DNA of 18,225 nt from the NCBI GenBank assembly GCA_002396385.1, contig DGTD01000034.1, positions 1 to 18,225 on the forward strand, in the 5' to 3' direction. Of this stretch, positions 1 to 7,029 are shown one piece after another. The notes under the pieces were generated by a model that saw nothing but the letters and a program-made list of their open reading frames with translations, did not search any database and was not told where the DNA came from. The DNA comes from Bacteroidales bacterium UBA4345. GTDB lineage: Bacteria > Bacteroidota > Bacteroidia > Bacteroidales > Paludibacteraceae. The number at the start of each line of letters is the position of its first letter. Positions within the stretch are counted from its first letter, which is position 1. Both the position numbers and the translations under genes were made by a program.

Positions 1-23
1 CTGGCCAACTGAGCTAAAGAGGC
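1..23 (-). tRNA. 5' end of a tRNA gene, cut by the window edge (probably tRNA-Thr)
   Basis: Read on the minus strand, the sequence begins GCCTCTT (5' acceptor arm), then TA, then GCTCAGTTGGCCAG (D-arm with the GCTC stem strand). This is a canonical bacterial tRNA 5' half. The anticodon lies outside the window, so the isotype is not visible. From memory, the order rpsU-xerC-hpf is followed in Bacteroides by a Thr/Tyr/Gly/Thr tRNA cluster and tuf, which makes tRNA-Thr likely. That part is context, not sequence. Confidence 0.85.
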
Positions 24-27
24 GGTC

Positions 28-86
28 GCCTAAACGCAACGCTGACTAAGAAAAGCGTTTTTCCAAATCAGCGTGCAAATTTAGGC
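28..86 (-). other. Imperfect hairpin between hpf and the tRNA
   Basis: Two nested pairs of arms are visible: GCCTAAA (28-34) with TTTAGGC (80-86), and ACGCTGA (39-45) with TCAGCGT (68-74), around a 22-nt loop. No U-tract follows on the minus strand, so it is not a clear terminator. The outer arm overlaps the -7 promoter element, so only transcripts arriving from hpf would carry the whole structure. A tRNA 5' processing signal is possible but unproven. Confidence 0.45.
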
Positions 87-106
87 ATATTTTTTTAAAT
101 AACAAT
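76..106 (-). promoter_or_regulatory. Promoter for the leftward tRNA (and whatever follows it)
   Basis: Minus-strand TAAATTTG (76-83) fits the Bacteroidetes -7 element TAnnTTTG exactly. ATTG (103-106), one mismatch from TTTG, sits 19 nt upstream as a -33 element. Transcription would start near position 70, about 45 nt before the tRNA. The tRNA cluster could therefore be expressed separately from the rpsU-xerC-hpf genes upstream. Confidence 0.6.
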
Positions 107-119
107 AGCAGTCGGAGAA

Positions 120-416
120 TTATTTTTGTTTCTTCTCTTTTGCTTTTACAATCTGAATCTTTATCGCATCCATACAGTTTGCGAATGCTTCCTCAAACGA
201 GTCTGCCACCTTTGTAGCCACCAGGTCTTCGCCCGGAACTGCCACTTTCAGCATTACTTCCTTGTTATTGGAAACTTCTGGTTTCACAACGCGCATGTGA
301 ACGTCTGCCGAAACAATCTTATCGGAATATTGCTCCAACTTAACGATTTTCTCATTTATAAATGCTTCCAACTCTGCTTTAGCGTTGAAGTCGATTGCTT
401 GTACGTTAACTTTCAT
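120..416 (-). CDS. hpf: Short-form ribosome hibernation promoting factor (HPF/RaiA family)
   Basis: A 98-aa protein starting MKVNVQAIDF and ending in a lysine-rich tail (KAKEKKQK). The beta-alpha-beta-beta-beta-alpha pattern of the HPF/YfiA fold fits: an N-terminal strand, helix AELEAFINEKIVKLEQY, then strands with ADVHMRVV and VMLKVAVPG and a last helix with FEEAFANCMDAIKIQI. It lacks the C-terminal dimerisation domain of long HPF. Such proteins bind the 30S subunit in the A/P-site region and inactivate or protect idle ribosomes. The frame is open for 34 codons upstream, but those codons overlap the end of the recombinase gene and have no family similarity, so the ATG at 416 is chosen. It starts 13 nt after the recombinase gene ends, so the two are probably co-transcribed. 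Confidence 0.93.
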   Translation of the reverse strand: MKVNVQAIDFNAKAELEAFINEKIVKLEQYSDKIVSADVHMRVVKPEVSNNKEVMLKVAVPGEDLVATKVADSFEEAFANCMDAIKIQIVKAKEKKQK

Positions 417-429
417 ATCGGTATTAAAT

Positions 430-1320
430 TTATGCCCTTGGGTGGGCTTGTTTATAAATCTTTCGTAAACGGTCGAACGTTGTATGCGTATAGACCTGGG
501 TTGCCGCCAAGTTCGCATGCCCCAACAGCTCTTTCACTGCATCGATGTCGGCTCCGTTATTCAACATTGCCGTCGCGAAGGTGTGCCTGAGCACGTGCGG
601 GCTACGCTTGCTTAGTGTGCTAACCGAAGATATATATTTTCCAACAATTCTCCAAACAAAAACCGGATAAAGTTGTTCTCCGTTCTTTCGAACCAAGAGC
701 CATCCATCGTCCAGCTGCCCGAATTCGGTGTTTCGGTCGTTTACGTAGTCTAATATATCTTTTTTCAGTCTGTCTCCGAAAGGGACATACCTTTGCTTGT
801 TTCTTTTTCCTGTAACACGCACTGTATTCCGGTCAAAATCGAAATCACAGTCTTTCATGTTAATCAGCTCCGACTCACGAACACCGAGGTTATATAGGAG
901 CTCCAACAGCAAGCGGTCGCGTTTTCCCTCAAAACTGTCGGGAAAAACACTATTAAAGTCGTCGAACAAACTTCCGGCCTGCTCTTCACGCAAGAAGACC
1001 GGCAGCCTTTTCTCCATTTTCGGAGGCTTTACCTTTGCCGTCGGATCTATGGTCAGCACGCCTTCCCTCATCATATACTTGAAAAAGGTGCGCAAGGTGG
1101 TCAATTTCCTGTTCACACTGCGCGCGCCAACTCCCTCGTCCATTATAGACAATATCCACGATCGTATGTCATTTGCTGTAATATCTGGTGGGTCAAACCT
1201 TCCTTTCTGTTGCTCTACAAACGCAGCGAACTGCTCCATATCGGTCTGATATGAAATAAAAGTATGAGAAGAATAGGCCTTCTCATACTTTATATATTGT
1301 AGAAATTTTTCGATAAACAT
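430..1320 (-). CDS. xerC: XerC/XerD-like tyrosine recombinase
   Basis: A 296-aa tyrosine recombinase. Residues 1-100 look like the SAM-like N-terminal core-binding domain; the catalytic domain follows from about 105. The active-site set is complete: R148 (GVRESEL), a lysine in TGKRNKQRY (about 172), H242 and R245 (PHVLRHTFA), H268 (LLGH) and nucleophile Y277 (QVYTHT). Length and motifs match the housekeeping XerC/D class that resolves chromosome dimers at dif, rather than phage or conjugative-element integrases, which are usually longer. It sits between rpsU and hpf with no attachment-site repeats visible. XerC versus XerD cannot be settled from sequence alone. The gap to rpsU is 98 nt with small hairpins and no evident promoter. 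Confidence 0.9.
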   Translation of the reverse strand: MFIEKFLQYIKYEKAYSSHTFISYQTDMEQFAAFVEQQKGRFDPPDITANDIRSWILSIMDEGVGARSVNRKLTTLRTFFKYMMREGVLTIDPTAKVKPPKMEKRLPVFLREEQAGSLFDDFNSVFPDSFEGKRDRLLLELLYNLGVRESELINMKDCDFDFDRNTVRVTGKRNKQRYVPFGDRLKKDILDYVNDRNTEFGQLDDGWLLVRKNGEQLYPVFVWRIVGKYISSVSTLSKRSPHVLRHTFATAMLNNGADIDAVKELLGHANLAATQVYTHTTFDRLRKIYKQAHPRA

Positions 1321-1366
1321 AAGCTATTCTTCTGTTTATCTTTACTTCTGTTTTACTAGATTATCG

Positions 1367-1424
1367 TTGGCAACACATTGCCAAGCAGGTTTAGCCTAGA
1401 AGGCCGACTAATGGAAAATTAGTC
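1367..1424 (-). other. Small hairpins in the rpsU-xerC gap
   Basis: TTGGCAA (1367-1373) pairs perfectly with TTGCCAA (1378-1384) across a 4-nt loop. GACTAAT (1406-1412) pairs with ATTAGTC (1418-1424) across a 5-nt loop and covers the rpsU stop codon. Neither is followed by a strong U-tract on the minus strand. They could limit read-through from the highly expressed rpsU into the recombinase gene or mark an RNA processing site. Their role is inference. Confidence 0.4.
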
Positions 1425-1610
1425 GTCGTCGCGGTGAAGAGCCTGAACGTAGATAGCGTGGTTCATCTTTTCGCGCTTCAAAACTGAAGGCTTAACGAAC
1501 TCCTTACGGCTTCTAAGTTCTTTTACAATACCAGTTTTCTCAAACTTTCTTTTAAACTTCTTCAAGGCTTTCTCAATGTTTTCGCCTTCTTTAACAGGAA
1601 CAATAATCAT
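1419..1610 (-). CDS. rpsU: 30S ribosomal protein S21
   Basis: A 63-aa basic protein, MIIVPVKEGENIEKALKKFKR at the start, then RSRKEFVKPSVLKREK. This is the bS21 signature (ENIEKALKKFKRK and the arginine/lysine-rich middle). S21 is a late-assembling 30S protein near the anti-Shine-Dalgarno end of 16S rRNA. The C-terminus (ALHRDDD) is short and acidic. It is the first gene of a minus-strand unit with the recombinase and hpf genes, behind a clear promoter at 1655-1685. Confidence 0.96.
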   Translation of the reverse strand: MIIVPVKEGENIEKALKKFKRKFEKTGIVKELRSRKEFVKPSVLKREKMNHAIYVQALHRDDD

Positions 1611-1654
1611 TTGTTTATAAAAATTTTAGAATAAAGTTTCGTAAAAATTGCTCG

Positions 1655-1685
1655 CAAAATTACAGATTATTTTTCAACCTTCAAA
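1655..1685 (-). promoter_or_regulatory. Promoter of rpsU
   Basis: On the minus strand, TTTG (1682-1685) is followed after 19 nt by TAATTTTG (1655-1662). This matches the Bacteroidetes -33/-7 consensus TTTG-N19-TAnnTTTG exactly. The expected start near 1650 leaves a roughly 40-nt A/U-rich 5' leader. Confidence 0.75.
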
Positions 1686-1918
1686 AGCCTAAGCGCAAAA
1701 AAAATGAATTTATTCCCTTTTATCATTTCCCTCCCGCCGGCAATTCGTATGTCTATTGTTCTTTAAGCCGAACTCTGCCTCCAACCTTTCTCAGACTATT
1801 GTCTTCGCCTTTTCAAGTGACGACTCGCTGTCGCGTTTTTATCGGTAAAAAAAGAGGTCATGGCTCTTATGTCTGTTTTTTCCATACCGATAGTTGGCAG
1901 GTATTAACAAATAATGCC
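1686..1918. other. Gene-free stretch with one extended inverted repeat
   Basis: No convincing gene is present. ATCGGTA (1841-1847) pairs with TACCGAT (1885-1891). Inside lie an A-run opposite a T-run, and AGAG opposite CTCT, making a long imperfect hairpin. It is downstream of the minus-strand membrane-protein gene ending at 1919, so it could end that transcript. It has no U-tract after the stem, so this is weak. The rest of the stretch shows no recognisable element. Confidence 0.35.
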
Positions 1919-3424
1919 TTAGTTTCCGACCGAAGTGCACTTATTCCCCACCTCTTCAGGTATTTGACAGGAAACGGAACAGATTATGCCATAGTACCCG
2001 ATACGGAACTTTAAAACTATCGGATAGTGAACCCGGTCCTCGGCGGGCAATTTCAAAAATGCCTTGAGTTTGTCATAGTCTGGTTCTTCGATGTTCACAC
2101 ATCCTATTTGTTCGGAGTTTTTTATCTTTTCCAAATTTTGCCACGACATCTTACGTAACAACATTAGTCCAAATGCATCTACAGGGTTTACCTGACCGTC
2201 CTCCCGGCCTTTACTGAGGAAGTCTTCAGCCGTCACTTTTTCATTTAAAAAAGCATAATACTCTGGCTGGCTCTCATATACGCTGGTCACATGCCTTTTA
2301 ATCCAATACTCTTTCGCAAAGGCTCTATTCGCTGCCACTAATAGAAGACTGGTAAGTCCGTAATATAAGAACAATACAACGCCGAACGCACATATGAGCT
2401 CCCACACAATGCCCTTCCTTTTTGAACTATCATCCTTCCTGGTCCTTAGCAGTTGTCCTGATGAGTACAGATCTGTTGAGTTTGTTAAGTTCTCCTTCAT
2501 TAAAACAACAAAGAACAAAAGGACGGGAATCAAAAAAACTCCTTTGCTGACTAACCTATACATTTGATTGCCTTCCAAGCAAAAAGCAGAGAGAATCAAA
2601 CCAAAAGAAACGGCACAACCACAGAGCAATGCAGCCAACAAACTAGAAGAGCGAGGCGTTTTAATACGATCCGCAGCAAAGAAAGCCCCGTTGTATCTTT
2701 GATAGATATCGGCCAGTTGATCGTAGGCGGGGTATTTCACACCTCTCTGATGTTGGTTGTACCACTCTTCTACTCTTCCTGTAGCAAACGAATTAAGCAG
2801 GTTATCGAACTCAGCTTTCTCCATCTTCAAACCTTTCACGCACAGCTTGTACAACAAGTTTTCTTCTGAAGCGGTACCCTTTCCCGTTATCTTTCCATCG
2901 GTATTGGCAACACGGAAAAGCAGGTATGCCAAATACCTACGGTCGTCCTTCGACAAGATTGCGCCAAACTCTTCGGCCACCTCTACACTGTTGAACCCAT
3001 ATCCGTAGGTATAGATTTCTTTCTGTCGGTAAAACCAATCCTCCTTCCCTTTGACGAATGCCCACTTGTTCACTATCTTACCTTCAGGCCCGTAAGGCGC
3101 CTCCCAAACGGAGTTTGATGTCAGAATTTCCAACACATTTAACATGTCATTCCAAATCTCTTTCGGGCACACTTCCCGAATGTAACGGCCTATAAATTCC
3201 AACTTGTCGAACTGTTTGGCTTGCGGAGTGGTCTTCAACAACGACGCCATAAGGTACACAATACTGGCATGAAACCGCAACGGGTCTTTCGCCATAAGAG
3301 CTCGTGCTTCTGCACTCTTCGAGACAATGCGGTTAATAGACATATTGCGGCTAATGCGCGAAAACACATAGCCCGCATAAAAAAAGAGGCCAAGTAGCGA
3401 AAAGACGAACACCAAGGTAAACAT
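1919..3424 (-). CDS. Four-helix membrane protein with TerB-like cytoplasmic region (paralog 2)
   Basis: A 501-aa protein I do not recognise as a named family. Order seen: transmembrane helix 1 (about 3-22); a cytoplasmic helical region in two blocks, 41-105 (RALMAKD, FHASIVYLMASLL, QFDKLEFIGRYIREVCP) and 158-215 (DDRRYLAYLLFRVANTDGKI, SEENLLYKLCVKGLK); helices 2-4 (about 258-283, 292-309, 339-365); then a soluble C-terminal part ending in KFRIGYYG (472-479). The second block, with LLFRVANTDGKI then SEENLL, resembles the TerB/DjlA-type helical fold, in which acidic residues between helices can bind metal (D176, E187 here). The upstream gene is a full-length paralog, and the 50-nt gap suggests co-transcription. 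Function unknown; a membrane-anchored sensor or scaffold is only a guess. Confidence 0.85.
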   Translation of the reverse strand: MFTLVFVFSLLGLFFYAGYVFSRISRNMSINRIVSKSAEARALMAKDPLRFHASIVYLMASLLKTTPQAKQFDKLEFIGRYIREVCPKEIWNDMLNVLEILTSNSVWEAPYGPEGKIVNKWAFVKGKEDWFYRQKEIYTYGYGFNSVEVAEEFGAILSKDDRRYLAYLLFRVANTDGKITGKGTASEENLLYKLCVKGLKMEKAEFDNLLNSFATGRVEEWYNQHQRGVKYPAYDQLADIYQRYNGAFFAADRIKTPRSSSLLAALLCGCAVSFGLILSAFCLEGNQMYRLVSKGVFLIPVLLFFVVLMKENLTNSTDLYSSGQLLRTRKDDSSKRKGIVWELICAFGVVLFLYYGLTSLLLVAANRAFAKEYWIKRHVTSVYESQPEYYAFLNEKVTAEDFLSKGREDGQVNPVDAFGLMLLRKMSWQNLEKIKNSEQIGCVNIEEPDYDKLKAFLKLPAEDRVHYPIVLKFRIGYYGIICSVSCQIPEEVGNKCTSVGN

Positions 3425-3474
3425 ACTGGAAATCTTTTACATACACTTATTCTGAAATCAGATAGTTCTGTCAT

Positions 3475-4977
3475 TTACCACAATCGGTTGGGACTATTAT
3501 CAGATTCCAGCCTATAGGTGTCGTAATAGATAGCCCCGTAATAGCCCACTCTGAAATACAGCCTCACATTTTTACCCAGAGCTTCATCGTAGTCTGAGTG
3601 ACTGACTTCTGCCGATTCCAACAATTTCGTATTCTTGACTTTCCAAATACTTCTGCCTGCCAAATGGCGCACCACCTTAAGACAAATCGCATTAGGAGCA
3701 GACAACTGTTTCGGCTTTTTTCCTTCAATCTTTTTGTCGTAGACTGACACTGGAGAAAACTTGATATGATAGTGGGTTTTCTTATTCTTACCGCCACCTG
3801 TTGTTGTATAAGTACTATTTACCGGCGTCACCACTTCTATCGTTTCGGTGCCAAACCACTCATTAGCCATCAGGAACAAAACGTTCGTCAACAAAAGCCA
3901 GCAAACTATCACCATAGGCAAACCCAATACTATTGACCATACTATTCCTTTCCGCTGTATCGAGTTTTCTTCTTTTGTTCTCAAAACAGGTATAACCGAA
4001 GACTCTGGAACACTAATTTTGCTGACTATAAATCCCGCCAAAATCAGGAAAGCAAGAGCTCCAAGCAGATAGTAAAACGACAGAAACTCACACATCAGGT
4101 CATCTACATAGATAACATAAATCACGGAAAGGACAAGAGACGCACCCACACCGAGACCCATGGCAGACAGCACCGACGTTAAGCAAGACGTAACCGTCAC
4201 CCGTTTCTCCGAGAAAGCAAAAGAACAACTTTCACAACGGAATATGTCGGCAAAAACATCTACCGACGGGTATTTGTCGGCCTTGTCGGCAAAATGGCTG
4301 CTGTACCAGTTGTTTACTGTTCCCTGTGCGAATGCGTCTAACTGGCCCTGGAACTCCTCTTTTTTTATCTTCAGACCTTTCACACACAATTTATACAGCA
4401 AATTCGCTTCCGACTTCTTTCCTTTTACCGTTATCGTATTGTCGGCCGCTGCAAGGCGGAACAACAGATTCATAACATACAGACGGTCGTCTTCTGTAAG
4501 GTAGCATCCCAACTCCTCGGCAAGTTTTGTCCCGTGCAGGTCATGCTTGTAGTGGAAGCCGTCCTCATCATCTCCTAAGAAACAATTTTCGCCACGCTTA
4601 AACGCCTCCACATCTACTACCGAACGGCTTTTCTTTTTCTTTCCACTTCCCTTTTCTCGATGGGTCAGATATTCCAGTGCATTCATCGCATCTTCCTGGT
4701 ACTCTTGTGGGCACACATCCCGTACATACTTGACTATCATATCCAACTTGTCAAACTGGATACGATCGCTGTCAGAGCGTGTCATATAGGTCATAAGGTA
4801 GACTATACTGATGTGAAAACGTTTGGCATCTTTTGCCATCAGTGCTCGCAAATCTCCATTTTTTGAGAACATGCGGTACAGGCTCACCTCCCGGCCAACA
4901 CGGACAAACAAATAATGCGACAGACATACCAACAAGACTACTGCCACAATACAAATCACGAAAAAAAACTGTTCCAT
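3475..4977 (-). CDS. Four-helix membrane protein with TerB-like cytoplasmic region (paralog 1)
   Basis: A 500-aa paralog of the next gene with the same layout: helix 1 (4-26), cytoplasmic helical blocks (44-105 and 157-220), helices 2-4 (about 262-290, 300-320, 344-370) and a C-terminal domain ending in YFRVGYYG (474-481). Shared stretches are RALMAKD (44-50), SIVYLM, QFDKL, NLLYKLCVKGLK (192-203) and QRKGIVW. The DG of the paralog's putative metal loop is DN here (179-180), so metal binding may differ. A lysine/serine-rich linker (109-119) separates the two blocks. The C-terminal region carries an insert with TTTGGGKNKKTH (391-402) absent from the paralog. Its ATG is only 16 nt from a terminator-like hairpin, and no promoter is obvious. 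Function unknown. Confidence 0.85.
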   Translation of the reverse strand: MEQFFFVICIVAVVLLVCLSHYLFVRVGREVSLYRMFSKNGDLRALMAKDAKRFHISIVYLMTYMTRSDSDRIQFDKLDMIVKYVRDVCPQEYQEDAMNALEYLTHREKGSGKKKKSRSVVDVEAFKRGENCFLGDDEDGFHYKHDLHGTKLAEELGCYLTEDDRLYVMNLLFRLAAADNTITVKGKKSEANLLYKLCVKGLKIKKEEFQGQLDAFAQGTVNNWYSSHFADKADKYPSVDVFADIFRCESCSFAFSEKRVTVTSCLTSVLSAMGLGVGASLVLSVIYVIYVDDLMCEFLSFYYLLGALAFLILAGFIVSKISVPESSVIPVLRTKEENSIQRKGIVWSIVLGLPMVIVCWLLLTNVLFLMANEWFGTETIEVVTPVNSTYTTTGGGKNKKTHYHIKFSPVSVYDKKIEGKKPKQLSAPNAICLKVVRHLAGRSIWKVKNTKLLESAEVSHSDYDEALGKNVRLYFRVGYYGAIYYDTYRLESDNSPNRLW

Positions 4978-4992
4978 AATATAAATATTAAA

Positions 4993-5021
4993 ATGGCGGA
5001 TGTCTTACAAACACCCGCCAT
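4993..5021 (-). terminator. Intrinsic terminator at the end of the aromatic operon
   Basis: On the minus strand an 11-bp stem (one G-U pair) forms between ATGGCGGGTGT and ACATCCGCCAT around a 7-nt loop. It is followed by TTTTAATATTT. It lies 44 nt after the prephenate dehydrogenase stop codon and directly before the membrane-protein gene starting at 4977. Confidence 0.7.
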
Positions 5022-5030
5022 CATCTTCAA

Positions 5031-5052
5031 AGCGGTAGGTTTTACCACCGCT
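5031..5052 (-). other. Second small hairpin after tyrA
   Basis: AGCGGTGG and CTACCGCT pair with one G-U around a 6-nt loop on the minus-strand RNA, 13 nt after the tyrA stop codon. No U-tract follows directly. It probably works with the stronger hairpin just downstream, for example by protecting the 3' end. Confidence 0.45.
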
Positions 5053-5064
5053 AATTTAACACTT

Positions 5065-5838
5065 TCATTTTATATTCTCACGCGCACGGGCCAAGAACTT
5101 TTCCATTGCCTCTCCATCGCGACGCGAGATGATATCTGACAACTCTGTCAGGTGCTTCTGTATAAGGCCTAGCTGTTCAAGCGAGTTCGGGTTGAAAAGT
5201 ATTTCCTGTATCAGGTAATTGTCTTCCGACAAAACTCCATGCGCTATCGACATATGGCGTTTGAAAGTGGTACCTGGTGCATCTTGGTGCTTCATCACCG
5301 AGCAGAATGCCAAGGTTGAGGCAAAAGGTATCGACAACGAGTAAGCCATTGTCTTATCGTGCTCTTCGAAAGAATACTCAAATATATTCAGGTGCAAACT
5401 TTCATACAAATCTTTAAAGAAGACTTTACCCAAGTGGTCGCTTTCCGAGATAAGGATCGCATTCTGCGTACTAAGGTCACTCAAACTCGCAAAGGTAGGT
5501 CCGAACATCGGATGGGTAGAAGCGTAACGGAAACCGCACTTCTTATAAAACTCTGGGAAACCCGTCTTTACTGATGATATATCCGACAGAATACAGTCTT
5601 TCGACAAATACGGCATCACCATCTTGAACGCATCAAGCGTGTATTTGATGGTCGATGCGTTGATTACCAACTCCGGATTAAACTTCTTTATTTCTTCGGG
5701 CTTGGTAAAACGCTGGGTATTGAAAACAAATTTCAGCTTGTCGGCCTTTATGTCGAAAATTGCCACTTCGTGTTTGTCGCAAAGCACATCGGAAAAGAAG
5801 GTGCCCATCTTGCCGGCACCAATGATCAAAATTCTCAT
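5065..5838 (-). CDS. tyrA: Prephenate dehydrogenase
   Basis: A 257-aa NAD(P)-dependent enzyme converting prephenate to 4-hydroxyphenylpyruvate, the committed step to tyrosine. A Rossmann motif GAGKMG (7-12) opens the protein. The acidic D29 at the end of the second strand favours NAD over NADP. DISSVKTG (86-93) and THPMFGPT (108-115) carry the Ser and catalytic His (H109) typical of the TyrA family. It has no ACT domain, so direct feedback by that route is not expected. The frame is open 13 codons further up, but those do not fit the family, so MRILIIGAG at 5838 is the start. It is the last gene of the aromatic operon, 86 nt after the DAHP synthase-mutase gene; a strong hairpin lies in that gap. 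Confidence 0.93.
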   Translation of the reverse strand: MRILIIGAGKMGTFFSDVLCDKHEVAIFDIKADKLKFVFNTQRFTKPEEIKKFNPELVINASTIKYTLDAFKMVMPYLSKDCILSDISSVKTGFPEFYKKCGFRYASTHPMFGPTFASLSDLSTQNAILISESDHLGKVFFKDLYESLHLNIFEYSFEEHDKTMAYSLSIPFASTLAFCSVMKHQDAPGTTFKRHMSIAHGVLSEDNYLIQEILFNPNSLEQLGLIQKHLTELSDIISRRDGEAMEKFLARARENIK

Positions 5839-5867
5839 TTCTATATTATTACCTATTTTACGGAACA

Positions 5868-5896
5868 AACCACCCACCCTTTCCGGGCAGGCGGTT
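5868..5896 (-). other. 12-bp hairpin in the gap before tyrA
   Basis: On the minus-strand RNA, AACCGCCTGCCC pairs along its full length with GGGTGGGTGGTT around the loop GGAAA. Nine pairs are Watson-Crick and three are G-U. No U-run follows, so it is not a terminator. It sits about 30 nt ahead of the tyrA start and may stabilise the tyrA message, mark a processing site or affect translation. The role is inference. Confidence 0.6.
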
Positions 5897-5924
5897 CAAC
5901 TTCCTTTTTTACTTTTTCTCTTTA

Positions 5925-6989
5925 TTATTTATACTTCATTATTTCTGACTGCTGGCGGACCGACTCTTCGTGAATAGCCTCGAAGATAGACTTCATAAAG
6001 TCGGGATCCATCCCCATACTCTGCCCCTGGGCCATACGCTGCTTTATGATTTCATCGTAACGGTTGGTCTGCAATATGGCCATATCGTGCTCTTTCTTGT
6101 ACTGGCCAATTTCACGGGAAATACGCATACGTTTGGCAAGAATCTCGTTGATGCTCATATCTATCTCGTCGATCTGGCGGCGGAGCGCAGCCAACGACTC
6201 GGTTGTCTGGTTCATCTCACGCACAACAAGGTTGTTGAGTATGAGGCCGAGCACATCTGGCGACACCTGTTGGCTGGCATCGGTCCATGCTTTTTCCGGA
6301 TTGCAGTGCGACTCGATAATCAGACCGTCGAACTGGAGGTCCATTGCCTGCTGGCTAAGCGGAGCAATAAGGTCACGACGTCCTCCAATATGGCTAGGGT
6401 CGCAGAAAATTGGGAGTTCAGGCAAACGACGGTGCAATTCGATAGGAATGTGCCACTGTGGCAAGTTGCGGTACAACTTTTTGTCGTACGACGAGAAACC
6501 ACGGTGTATAGCGCCCAGGCGTTTGATGCCTGCATTATAAAGGCGTTCAAGTGCGCCAATCCACAAATCGAGGTCTGGATTGACCGGATTCTTCACAAGC
6601 ACTGGCACATCTACTCCCTTCAGCGTATCGGCAATTTCCTGAACTGCGAACGGGTCGGCGGTAGTGCGGGCTCCAATCCATAAGAGGTCGACACCGGCAC
6701 CAAGGGCAGCTTCCACATGCTTGGCTGTTGCAACCTCGGTCGACACATACATACCCGTTTCCTTCTTCACCCGTTGCAACCAAGGTAACGCGTCAAGACC
6801 ATTACCCTCAAAACCTCCTGGTTTTGTACGGGGTTTCCATACTCCAGCTCGAAATATCTTAATACCTTGGGCAGCCAACTGTTTGGCAGACTCCAACACC
6901 TGTTCTTCAGTTTCTGCGCTACAAGGTCCTGCTATCACGATCGGACGCTTGTCTTCCAAACCTGGAAAAATGAGTTTTTCAACATCCAT
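5925..6989 (-). CDS. Bifunctional DAHP synthase / chorismate mutase
   Basis: A 354-aa fusion. Residues 1-255 are a type I-beta DAHP synthase, joining phosphoenolpyruvate and erythrose 4-phosphate at the start of the shikimate pathway. Visible motifs are GPCSAE (21-26, with metal-ligand C23), RAGVWKPRTKP (47-57), IGARTT (105-110), KNPVNPD (133-139), HRGFS (162-166), CDPSHIGG (196-203) and ESHCNP (226-231). Residues 264-354 are an AroQ-type chorismate mutase: LAALRRQIDEID, the LAKRM..REIGQYKKEH helix, R310 and E313. C-terminal mutase fusions of this kind are known from Prevotella nigrescens and relatives, where prephenate inhibits the synthase allosterically. It is the third structural gene of the aromatic operon, 40 nt after the aminotransferase gene. 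Confidence 0.95.
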   Translation of the reverse strand: MDVEKLIFPGLEDKRPIVIAGPCSAETEEQVLESAKQLAAQGIKIFRAGVWKPRTKPGGFEGNGLDALPWLQRVKKETGMYVSTEVATAKHVEAALGAGVDLLWIGARTTADPFAVQEIADTLKGVDVPVLVKNPVNPDLDLWIGALERLYNAGIKRLGAIHRGFSSYDKKLYRNLPQWHIPIELHRRLPELPIFCDPSHIGGRRDLIAPLSQQAMDLQFDGLIIESHCNPEKAWTDASQQVSPDVLGLILNNLVVREMNQTTESLAALRRQIDEIDMSINEILAKRMRISREIGQYKKEHDMAILQTNRYDEIIKQRMAQGQSMGMDPDFMKSIFEAIHEESVRQQSEIMKYK

Positions 6990-7029
6990 AAGTTTATTAT
7001 TTTTTCTTTTTTTATCTATTATTCTTTTT

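Noticed and set aside
417..518. 34-codon upstream extension of hpf
   Set aside because: It overlaps the 3' end of the recombinase gene and lacks similarity to HPF; MKVNVQ at 416 is the family start.
430..1320. Tyrosine recombinase next to a tRNA as a sign of an integrated element
   Set aside because: The gene is in the conserved rpsU-xerC-hpf order, has housekeeping Xer length, and no att-like direct repeats or cargo genes are visible.
1841..1891. Inverted repeat as terminator of the membrane-paralog genes
   Set aside because: The stem is only 6-7 bp with a large, partly paired loop and lacks a U-tract on the minus strand; kept only as an unassigned structure.
5839..5877. 13-codon upstream extension of prephenate dehydrogenase
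   Set aside because: The Rossmann strand begins directly at MRILIIGAG, and the extension runs into the intergenic hairpin.
5970..6683. Long plus-strand ORFs opposite the DAHP synthase-mutase (and similar ones elsewhere)
   Set aside because: They mirror codon structure of the real genes, have no recognisable domains and no promoters.
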